Origin: Bacteroidota bacterium
GTDB lineage: Bacteria; Bacteroidota; Bacteroidia; Flavobacteriales; Flavobacteriaceae
Reading direction: 5' to 3'
Assembly: GCA_004356305.1 (NCBI GenBank)
Contig: SMXJ01000035.1
Coordinates: 1-38,361, forward strand
DNA: 38,361 bases
The position numbers and the translations under genes were made by a program. The stretch's first letter is position 1. Each line of letters begins with the position of its first letter. Positions 17,205-24,270 of the stretch are shown in pieces. The notes under the pieces are model-generated. The model worked only from the letters and a program-made list of their open reading frames with translations, searched no databases and was not told where the DNA came from.

Positions 17205-17702
17205 ATGAAAAGAATCCTCCTACTAGCGCTGTTTGGGTTAATCCTAAGTTCGTGCGGCTCCTCCCGAAAAACGACAGATACCATTATTATTGGAAATTCG
17301 AAGACTTCCGTTTCTTCCGGGAAGATATCCAAAGTAATCAAACATGCTAAGACATTTGAAGGAACTCGTTATAAGTTTGGAGGAACGGACAAACGAGGAA
17401 TGGATTGCTCCGGTTTGGTGTATGTTTCTTTTAAAGAAGAACAGATCGTGCTTCCCAGAATCTCGCGTGATATGGCCAAAAAAGGCCTTCGAATTAAACT
17501 CAAAGAATCGAAAGAAGGCGACCTGGTATTCTTCCGAACTGATAAAAACAAAAATGTTATCAATCACGTAGGCCTCGTTTTGGAAAACAAAAAAGGAGTG
17601 ATCACATTTATCCATTCTACCACTTCCAGAGGGGTGATCGTTTCCTCTATGGAAGAAAAATACTGGAAAAACGCTTTCGTCCAGGTACGTCGCATGATTT
17701 AA
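17205..17702 (+). CDS. NlpC/P60 family cell-wall hydrolase, lipoprotein
   Basis: This is a 165-residue exported protein. A lipoprotein signal (Cys17 in ILSSC) is followed by a Ser/Thr-rich linker and an NlpC/P60 domain (about 45-160). The catalytic residues are in place: Cys68 in MDCSGL, His121 in INHVGLV and His137 in FIHSTT. The YKFGGTDKRG segment before the cysteine is also typical. Such enzymes cut gamma-D-Glu-diaminopimelate or similar bonds in peptidoglycan stems. A TACTTTCG box (17193-17200), one mismatch from the -7 consensus, lies just before the ATG and suggests separate transcription from lpxB. Confidence 0.92.
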   Translation: MKRILLLALFGLILSSCGSSRKTTDTIIIGNSKTSVSSGKISKVIKHAKTFEGTRYKFGGTDKRGMDCSGLVYVSFKEEQIVLPRISRDMAKKGLRIKLKESKEGDLVFFRTDKNKNVINHVGLVLENKKGVITFIHSTTSRGVIVSSMEEKYWKNAFVQVRRMI

Positions 17703-17765
17703 ATTTGTACTTTTATAGTTCTCCCCCACAGTTGATCTTATCACAAAGAAATTGACTGTTTGAGG

Positions 17766-19790
17766 ATGAAATTCATAAATTTTGCTGTTGTTAAACTCGC
17801 CGTATGTCTTGCCGGCGGGATAGTCATTGCCACTATTTTTCCCATCACTTCTTTCCCTTTGTTTAAATGTCTGTTAGTGTGCGTTTCGCTGTTGTTCGTC
17901 GTTTGGTTCTTGGAAAGACGAAAATTGCAGCAAGGAATCCTCTTCGGTCTTCTTACTTACATGACAATTTTTGTATTTGGCTATGGCAGTTATCAATTGC
18001 GAGATCCTGCTCATCAAAATCGGCATTACTCTCATTTTTATACTGAAAACAATGCATCCTTAATTCAATTGAAAATCAGGGAGGTATTAAAACCTAATCG
18101 ACGACACCACAAGTATTTTGCAGAACTTTTTAAACTGAATTCTAAAAACGTCCATGGAAAGATTCTCGTAACTATTCTAAAGGATTCAACATCATCAGCC
18201 TTCAAAGTTGATGATCTTTTATTGATCTCTTCCGAAATCGAAGAGGTGGCCGGGCCATCAAATCCATATCAGTTCGACTATAAAAAGTACTTGAAAAATT
18301 TAGGAGTGTTCCATCAGGTACGGATTTCAGAAAAACAAATTTTACAGAGGTCAAATGGCCCTACATCATTGAGGGGGTTTTCAGAAAACATTCGGAATCA
18401 TATTATCCATAAATTATCTGAAACACCAATTGAAAAGGCACAAAGGGTAATAATCCAGGCCTTGATATTAGGACAACGAAAGGACATTAGTAAAGAAATG
18501 TACGGTGAATATATCGCAGCGGGTGCACTTCATATCCTGGCCGTTTCGGGCTTGCATGTCGGCATACTGTTTCTGATCTTATCATGGCTGTTTAAACCAC
18601 TCGAGTATTTGAAATTTGGCAAACAAGCTAAATCGGTTTTACTTCTGCTATTTCTATGGGGTTTTGCAATTTTGGCAGGCTTATCACCATCCGTAGTGAG
18701 AGCGGTGACAATGTTTTCATTCTTTGGCCTGGCGGGAATGCTGGACCGGCCTACCAATAGTTTCAACACTTTGTTCTTATCATTTTTTACTTTACTCGTT
18801 TTCAATCCGAATTGGCTGTATCATGTAGGATTTCAACTGAGTTATTTGGCGGTATTCTTCATTCTTTGGATACAGCCCGAACTATACAAATCGTATATCC
18901 CAAAATTTTATCTCGACAAATTGTTGTGGGGTATTATTACCGTAACTCTGGCGGCTCAAATTGGTATTGCACCTCTCAGCTTGTATTACTTTCATCAATT
19001 TCCGGGATTGTTTTTTATCACTAACCTGGTCATACTTCCTTTTTTGGCAATTATACTGGCAGGCGGTTTATTGGTGATAATTCTCACCATAATCGGTCAA
19101 CTGCCAAATTCTCTCGCTTTGGGGTACAATTGGTTGATCAAACAGCTCAATGGTTTTGTACATTGGATCGCTCAACAGCAGACATTTATTTTTACTGATA
19201 TTTCATTCTCTTTCTCCACCATGATAGCCGGTTACGCTCTCATTTTTGCATTGATCCTATGGTGGAAGCTAAAAACAAACAAAGCGTTCCTATATGTGCC
19301 GGCCGTTGTTGCAATATTATTTGGAGTAGGCATATGGGAGAACAGATCTTCAAGTAAGGAACAATTGGTAGTATTCCATAAATCGAGAACCACCTTATTG
19401 GGGTATCAAAATGACCGGGTTTTAACCCTCCTTCAAAATGACACCATCAACTATTTCAACCGGTTTCCTATAAGAGATTATCGAGTGGGGAGCCAGGTTA
19501 CCGGCTTTACTTCAGAATTATTACCCCGGGTTTTCAGGTATCGAAACAAGACCGTACTTCTATTGGACAGTTTGGGTGTATATCCTTCAGAAAAAATAGA
19601 TATTATACTTCTTACCAACAGTCCTAAAGTGCACCTGGAGCGTTTGATCGATAGCATTCAACCTACACAGATCATAGCCGACGGCAGTAATTACAGGACC
19701 TATGTTAAGCGGTGGCACACCACTTGTACGAAAAGAAAAATCCCTTTTCATTACACGGGTGAAAAGGGAGCATATATCTTTGATCGGTGA
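17766..19790 (+). CDS. comEC: ComEC/Rec2-type DNA channel protein lacking a metallo-beta-lactamase motif
   Basis: This 674-residue polytopic protein starts at ATG 17766 (MKFINFAVVK); a TTG six bases earlier is in frame but not needed. An N-terminal DUF4131-like region (about 1-200, with the OB-like part around residues 85-180) is followed by the Competence domain (about 210-480) with the conserved LAVSGLHVGILF and GLSPSVVRA. The C-terminal 140 residues are soluble and short. They show no HxHxDH motif, so the usual nuclease-like lactamase domain is degenerate or absent, as in several Bacteroidota ComECs I remember. ComEC moves single-stranded DNA across the inner membrane in natural transformation. 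It is convergent with the thioredoxin-like genes, 9 bases apart. Confidence 0.85.
   Translation: MKFINFAVVKLAVCLAGGIVIATIFPITSFPLFKCLLVCVSLLFVVWFLERRKLQQGILFGLLTYMTIFVFGYGSYQLRDPAHQNRHYSHFYTENNASLIQLKIREVLKPNRRHHKYFAELFKLNSKNVHGKILVTILKDSTSSAFKVDDLLLISSEIEEVAGPSNPYQFDYKKYLKNLGVFHQVRISEKQILQRSNGPTSLRGFSENIRNHIIHKLSETPIEKAQRVIIQALILGQRKDISKEMYGEYIAAGALHILAVSGLHVGILFLILSWLFKPLEYLKFGKQAKSVLLLLFLWGFAILAGLSPSVVRAVTMFSFFGLAGMLDRPTNSFNTLFLSFFTLLVFNPNWLYHVGFQLSYLAVFFILWIQPELYKSYIPKFYLDKLLWGIITVTLAAQIGIAPLSLYYFHQFPGLFFITNLVILPFLAIILAGGLLVIILTIIGQLPNSLALGYNWLIKQLNGFVHWIAQQQTFIFTDISFSFSTMIAGYALIFALILWWKLKTNKAFLYVPAVVAILFGVGIWENRSSSKEQLVVFHKSRTTLLGYQNDRVLTLLQNDTINYFNRFPIRDYRVGSQVTGFTSELLPRVFRYRNKTVLLLDSLGVYPSEKIDIILLTNSPKVHLERLIDSIQPTQIIADGSNYRTYVKRWHTTCTKRKIPFHYTGEKGAYIFDR
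19741..19769 (-). terminator. intrinsic terminator of the thioredoxin genes, inside comEC
   Basis: A perfect 10-bp stem (TCCCTTTTCA with TGAAAAGGGA, 9-base loop) is followed on the minus strand by TTTTTCTTTTC. It lies 31 bases beyond the stop of the minus-strand thioredoxin-like gene but within the last codons of comEC on the plus strand. Confidence 0.7.
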
Positions 19791-19799
19791 CCTTAGTGA

Positions 19800-20333
19800 T
19801 CAGAATGCACCTTTGAAATTCTTTTGATAATCCTGCCAGGCTTCCACAGTGGTTAGCCCTTTATAATCGTCATTGGCTATCATCTTCAGATAGATCTCCA
19901 ACTCTTGCGGTGACTTATACCCCGGAAGGGACTGAATCAGGGTGCCGTTCTCTTGAAAAAAGACGATACTAGGATAACCCGTCAATTTCAAAGCATCTGC
20001 AAAGGAATGAGTCGCATTACGGCCTTTTCTGGCCGGTTGGTAATTGGGATTGGTATAGGTAAAATCCTGATAGGTGATCTCTTCGGGTCCTTCAGCATTG
20101 AATTTAACCGGGTAGTAATTCTTGTTGATGAATTTGGCTACTTCTTTATCTCCAAAGGTGTTTTTATCAAGTAATTTACAGGGGCCACACCAAGAGGTGT
20201 ACACATCCATTATAATTTTCCTGGGTTCTTTTTCCTGGGCTGCTAACGCCTCGTCCATGGACATCCACTTAATTTTTTGTGCATTCGTGGAGCCGGCAAT
20301 TAGGAGTAGTATTATAAGCAGCATATTTTTCAT
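19800..20333 (-). CDS. exported thioredoxin-fold protein (downstream tandem copy)
   Basis: This 177-residue protein has a signal peptide (cleavage probably after STNA near residue 18) and a DUF255/thioredoxin-like domain. The active site is WCGPCK (Cys49, Cys52), followed by KNTFGDKEVAKFINKNY and the cis-proline segment LTGYPSIVFF. It is expected to act in the periplasm as a thiol-disulfide reductase or isomerase; its targets are unknown. It is clearly homologous along its whole length to the gene immediately upstream, with the same CGPC position and the same KFNAEG and GYKSPQE/GYKTPQQ blocks, so the two arose by tandem duplication. A terminator lies just past its stop. Confidence 0.85.
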   Translation of the reverse strand: MKNMLLIILLLIAGSTNAQKIKWMSMDEALAAQEKEPRKIIMDVYTSWCGPCKLLDKNTFGDKEVAKFINKNYYPVKFNAEGPEEITYQDFTYTNPNYQPARKGRNATHSFADALKLTGYPSIVFFQENGTLIQSLPGYKSPQELEIYLKMIANDDYKGLTTVEAWQDYQKNFKGAF

Positions 20334-20365
20334 AAGAAAAAATTATAGGTAATCTTCGGGATGTT

Positions 20366-20908
20366 CTAACTTTTAAATTCGGGTTCGAAGTTTTGAAAAT
20401 AATCATCAAATCCCTTCTGGCTTTGTATGGTTTCCCATAGATCTGTTCCAAAGAACTTAAGGTACAATTCCATTTGTTGAGGTGTTTTATAACCTTTCAC
20501 CCGGTTGATGAGATCGCCATTTTCATCGATAAAAAGTACAGTAGGATATGCGTTGACACCCATATACGTCGCAAATTGATGCCGGCTATTACGTCTTTGG
20601 GCTTTTGCCGGGTCATAGCCCGGGTTGGTAAAGGATTGTCCATTAGCACTGATCGTTTCATTACCTTCGGCATTAAATTTCACGGCGTAGAAGTTCTTAT
20701 TGATGTATGTGATCACATCCTTATTGCTGAAAGTATTTCGATCCAGCAACTTACAAGGTCCACACCAATTGGTATACATATCCACAAAGATCTTTTTTGG
20801 AACATTGGCCTGGGCAGCTACGGCCTGGTTCATAGTAAGCCAATCGATCTTTTGCGCAGTCATGGAACCGACAAAGAGCAACGTGGTAAAAAGTACTAAG
20901 TATTTCAT
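20366..20908 (-). CDS. exported thioredoxin-fold protein (upstream tandem copy)
   Basis: The start is the ATG ending at 20908 (MKYLVLF); a TTG one codon earlier is possible but unneeded. The 180-residue protein has a signal peptide (to about SMTA, residue 18), WCGPCKLLD with Cys49 and Cys52, KFNAEGN, and the cis-Pro block VNAYPTVLFI. It has the same domain layout as its neighbour but carries a basic insert (PAKAQRRNSRHQ) in the middle where the neighbour reads PARKGRNATHS. A periplasmic disulfide role is inferred from the fold. It is separated from the POT transporter upstream by a good terminator, so the two thioredoxin genes probably have their own promoter in 20909-20940, although I see no clear box. 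Confidence 0.84.
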   Translation of the reverse strand: MKYLVLFTTLLFVGSMTAQKIDWLTMNQAVAAQANVPKKIFVDMYTNWCGPCKLLDRNTFSNKDVITYINKNFYAVKFNAEGNETISANGQSFTNPGYDPAKAQRRNSRHQFATYMGVNAYPTVLFIDENGDLINRVKGYKTPQQMELYLKFFGTDLWETIQSQKGFDDYFQNFEPEFKS

Positions 20909-20940
20909 CAATATGCGTGTATAATGGCTTGTAATATAAC

Positions 20941-20970
20941 AAAAAACGCTCCCAATGGGAACGTTTTTTA
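20941..20970. terminator. intrinsic terminator after the first POT gene
   Basis: AAAAAACGCTCCC-AATG-GGAACGTTTTTT forms a long stem with one mismatch, flanked by A-runs and T-runs, so it can work in both directions. It lies between the stop of the minus-strand POT gene (20987) and the start of the thioredoxin-like gene (20908). Confidence 0.75.
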
Positions 20971-20986
20971 GTCGAATGTATTGTTT

Positions 20987-22771
20987 TTATCTTACGCCGT
21001 GCATGAGTTTTTTAAGTAAGGGATTTAATAGAATCGATAGAAATCCAACACCAATAGGTATCAACGTAAAGATCAAAAAGAAGGTGCTCAACGAATATTC
21101 AGACGATATTTCGTCGATCATTCCACCCATCGTTGCAGCAGCTTTTTGGCCCACAGCGATTGCGAGAAACCATACCCCAAACATAAATCCGATCATTCGA
21201 GCCGGCACCAGTTTACTTAAATAAGATAGCCCAACCGGAGACAGACATAACTCCCCCATAGTATGTAACAAATAGGCTAAAATTAAAAATATCATACTTA
21301 CCGAAGCAGTCATCGCTCCCGATGGAATACTCGATGCGCCATAGGACAATATGGCAAACCCCAATCCTAACAAAATTAATCCCATACCATATTTCATGGC
21401 CGCGCTTGGGTTGTATTTACTCTCCCACCATTTTGAAAATAATGGAGCTAGTGTAATAATGAAGAAAGAATTAAGAATACTAAACCAGGTAGCCTCCACT
21501 TCGGTAACCTCGGACGTAAATTTGTTGTACAACCTAAATATGACCAACACCCATAGGCCTGCAAAGGCGATTCCCAATATTATGTTTGAGAGTCCGATTT
21601 TTGCGAACGTTTTTTTAGAAAGTAAAATTAATACCCAAGTGATAATAATCAGAGGAATTGTTGTAAGCAGGAGGTCGATTATTTTAAATACCATAGCGGA
21701 ATTTCCTTCCAAAGTGCGATTCGTATAATCTCCTGCAAATAAAGCCATTGACCCAAGTGATTGTTCAAAAAAAGCAAAGAAAAACACCGTGAATATACCA
21801 AATATAGAAACCGCAATTATCCTGTCACGCACCACAGGTAAGTATCGTATAATTCGACTGATCATCAATATCAAAAACGCTAAAAGAGCAAATAAAACAA
21901 TCACGTTGTTTCCGCTTAGTCCTCCCATTTCAAAAGGTAGTAGATTCACATTCTTGATTTTTTCTAAAGGGTCATTAAAGAGATAAATCAAACCACCGAC
22001 AGCAGCAAGAACTACCAGAATTTTATCAACCAGTGTAAATGGATTCAATTTTTCATCGGTTACAGGTTCCCTTTGCTCTCCAGGACTTGCTTCATTAATG
22101 TTTTGAGGTAACTCAACTTCGTGTACTTTTGAAGGTTTAGCACCAATTTTTCCAAAGAGATTTTTTGCACGCCAAAACTGGAGCATTCCAAGCAGCATAA
22201 AAATTCCCGCAAGGCCAAATCCATACGACCATCCATAGGTTTCACCGAGATATCCACAAAGCAACATGCCAAAAAAAGCTCCGGCATTTACCCCCATATA
22301 GAAAATGGTATATGCACCATCTTTCTTAGATTCTTTGCCTTTATACATGGTAGAAATAATAGAGGTAATATTAGGTTTGAAAAACCCGGTCCCGATTACT
22401 AATAAGGCCAGACCGATATAAAAAGATTCGGTCGTTTCTAATGTCATTGATGCATGACCCGCGGTCATGATCGAACATCCTATAACGACTGCTATTCGGT
22501 AGCCTGTGATCTTATCGGCTATCCATCCTCCAATAATCGGAGTCAGATAGAGCAAAGATGCATAGGTGCCAATTAAAGCCAAAGCATGCTCTCGTGGCCA
22601 ATCCCAACCCGGGTTATCACTTAAAAAAGGTGCCGTTAAGAAAAAAATAAGTAAAATTCGCATTCCGTAGAACGAGAAACGCTCCCACATTTCGGTAAAA
22701 AACAGAACAAACAATCCCGCAGGGTGACCCAATACTTTGTCCTTGAATAAATTTTCTATGTCGGTATTCAT
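20987..22771 (-). CDS. POT family proton-dependent oligopeptide transporter, long form
   Basis: This 594-residue inner-membrane carrier of the PTR2/POT family imports di- and tripeptides with protons. The family marks are present: the E-x-x-E-R-F motif (EMWERF, Glu27, Glu30, Arg31), GGWIADKITGYR, GFFKPN and FYMGVNAGAF, and the C-terminal LCLSPVGLSYLSKLVP. It is about 130 residues longer than the neighbouring copy. The central linker (about 205-285) is longer and has its own hydrophobic segment. After the FEQ motif (335-337) there is an extra block (about 360-425) with two strongly hydrophobic segments that the shorter copy lacks. It is preceded and followed by terminator hairpins. Substrate range cannot be read from sequence. 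Confidence 0.93.
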   Translation of the reverse strand: MNTDIENLFKDKVLGHPAGLFVLFFTEMWERFSFYGMRILLIFFLTAPFLSDNPGWDWPREHALALIGTYASLLYLTPIIGGWIADKITGYRIAVVIGCSIMTAGHASMTLETTESFYIGLALLVIGTGFFKPNITSIISTMYKGKESKKDGAYTIFYMGVNAGAFFGMLLCGYLGETYGWSYGFGLAGIFMLLGMLQFWRAKNLFGKIGAKPSKVHEVELPQNINEASPGEQREPVTDEKLNPFTLVDKILVVLAAVGGLIYLFNDPLEKIKNVNLLPFEMGGLSGNNVIVLFALLAFLILMISRIIRYLPVVRDRIIAVSIFGIFTVFFFAFFEQSLGSMALFAGDYTNRTLEGNSAMVFKIIDLLLTTIPLIIITWVLILLSKKTFAKIGLSNIILGIAFAGLWVLVIFRLYNKFTSEVTEVEATWFSILNSFFIITLAPLFSKWWESKYNPSAAMKYGMGLILLGLGFAILSYGASSIPSGAMTASVSMIFLILAYLLHTMGELCLSPVGLSYLSKLVPARMIGFMFGVWFLAIAVGQKAAATMGGMIDEISSEYSLSTFFLIFTLIPIGVGFLSILLNPLLKKLMHGVR

Positions 22772-22807
22772 AAAATCGGTTTTTTAGTTGCTATATAAAA
22801 ACAGAAA

Positions 22808-22831
22808 AGCCCTATAGTGATCTATAAGGCT
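22808..22831 (-). terminator. hairpin between the two POT genes
   Basis: AGCCCTATAG-TGAT-CTATAAGGCT forms a 10-bp stem with one wobble pair. On the minus strand it is followed by TTTCTGTTTTT. It lies 14 bases past the stop of the upstream POT gene (22845) and before the start of the next (22771), so it may lower expression of the second carrier rather than end the operon. Confidence 0.65.
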
Positions 22832-22844
22832 CCTTGAATATTTT

Positions 22845-24236
22845 TTATTGTTTATCGGCTAATTCGAATCCTTCGGGTTCTTCATAATGCATCTCTCTTT
22901 CATCATCTTCAACACCGTGTGTTAAAGCTTCGAATCTTTTTCTTATGGTCATTACTAATAAACCTAAAACTATGCAAAAAACCGCAATACCTGTAAAGAT
23001 CGTATACTCTCCGAGGCTTTCAGACCATTCTCCCAATAATCCGGCTAGCTTACTTCCAAAACCGGTCATTGCAAAATATACCCCCATCATAATAGAAGCA
23101 TATTTAAGAGGAGCTAATTTTGTGATAAATGATAAGGCGACCGGAGATAGACATAATTCACCAATCGTATGAAACAAATAAGCTAAAACCAGCCAATACA
23201 TAGCAGAGGTGCCGGTGGCTTCAAACTGTGCCGTCGCTCCGGTCATAAAAAAGAAACCTCCACCCATAATGATCAAACCTAATATCATTTTGAAAAGTGA
23301 AGATGAAAGTTTGTTTTTCAACTTTCTTTTTGCCCAATAGCCTGCAACAAATGTTCCCAATATAACGATGAAAAAGGCATTCAATGATTGAAACCATGTT
23401 GCCGGAACTTCCCATCCCATAAATATTCGGTTTGTTTTATATTTAGTATAAATATTCATTAGACCACCTGCCTGTTCAAACGCACCCCAAAAAACTATCA
23501 CCAATAAAAAGGAAATAAGCAAGACTGCCACCCTATCTTTTTCGATCTTTGTTAAAGGTTTTTTCATCAATTCTTTCTCCTCTTTATCTTTTGAAGCGCC
23601 TAAGAAATTACCAACGTGTTTTAGATGTTTTTGACCGATATAGTATTGAACCAAACCGAGAAACATCCCTATTCCGGCTAATCCAAAGCCATAATGCCAT
23701 CCATAAACCTCCCCAACATATCCAACTATTATACTGGATAAAAACGCCCCTAAATTAATTCCTATATAAAATATAGTAAACCCTTTATCTCTTCTTATAT
23801 CTCCCTGCTTGTATAGTCCACCAACCATCGTAGAAATATTCGGCTTTAACATCCCTACTCCACAAATGATCAATACCAATCCCGTATAAAAAGCCCACAT
23901 TTCTTCCACCGCTAAAATGCTGTGTCCCATGACCAAGAGAATTCCTCCAACAAAAACCGATTTTTTTTGACCTAAAAACTTATCTGCAATAATTCCTCCT
24001 GGGATTGACATAACGTATACCATCATTGTATACCATCCATATAAAGCTAATGCGTCGCCAGTACTCCATCCTAAACCCGCGTTGCTGTCGGTCGTTAGCC
24101 CAACCAAGTATAATACCAAAATAGCGCGCATTCCATAATAAGAAAATCGTTCCCACATTTCGGTAAAAAATAGAACGAACAGTCCTATGGGGTGTCCGAA
24201 TAATTCCCTCTGGTTTGGTTGTAAAGTAGTTGACAT
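22845..24236 (-). CDS. POT family proton-dependent oligopeptide transporter
   Basis: This is a 463-residue carrier of the PTR2/POT family, of normal bacterial size. It has EMWERFSYYGMRA (the proton-coupling E-x-x-E-R motif) near residues 26-38, GGIIADKFLGQKK, GMLKPNIS, FYIGINLGAF, FEQAGG and LCLSPVALSFITKLAP. Twelve main spans are expected. The C terminus is an acidic tail (GVEDDEREMHYEEPEGFELADKQ region). It imports di- and tripeptides. It lies 34 bases downstream of the DPP IV gene on the same strand, which suggests a shared transcript and a role in taking up the dipeptides that DPP IV releases. Confidence 0.94.
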   Translation of the reverse strand: MSTTLQPNQRELFGHPIGLFVLFFTEMWERFSYYGMRAILVLYLVGLTTDSNAGLGWSTGDALALYGWYTMMVYVMSIPGGIIADKFLGQKKSVFVGGILLVMGHSILAVEEMWAFYTGLVLIICGVGMLKPNISTMVGGLYKQGDIRRDKGFTIFYIGINLGAFLSSIIVGYVGEVYGWHYGFGLAGIGMFLGLVQYYIGQKHLKHVGNFLGASKDKEEKELMKKPLTKIEKDRVAVLLISFLLVIVFWGAFEQAGGLMNIYTKYKTNRIFMGWEVPATWFQSLNAFFIVILGTFVAGYWAKRKLKNKLSSSLFKMILGLIIMGGGFFFMTGATAQFEATGTSAMYWLVLAYLFHTIGELCLSPVALSFITKLAPLKYASIMMGVYFAMTGFGSKLAGLLGEWSESLGEYTIFTGIAVFCIVLGLLVMTIRKRFEALTHGVEDDEREMHYEEPEGFELADKQ

Positions 24237-24270
24237 ATAATTTGTTGTTAGTTAATAATTATTCTCGTGA

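Noticed and set aside
17244..17744. 166-residue frame opposite the NlpC/P60 gene
   Set aside because: The plus strand carries the full catalytic triad of an NlpC/P60 enzyme; the opposite frame is a shadow rich in Phe and Ser.
20366..20908. Trx-like pair as part of a cytochrome c biogenesis (ResA/CcmG) system
   Set aside because: No cytochrome maturation gene lies nearby and the sequences fit the DUF255-like thioredoxins better; left as unknown targets.
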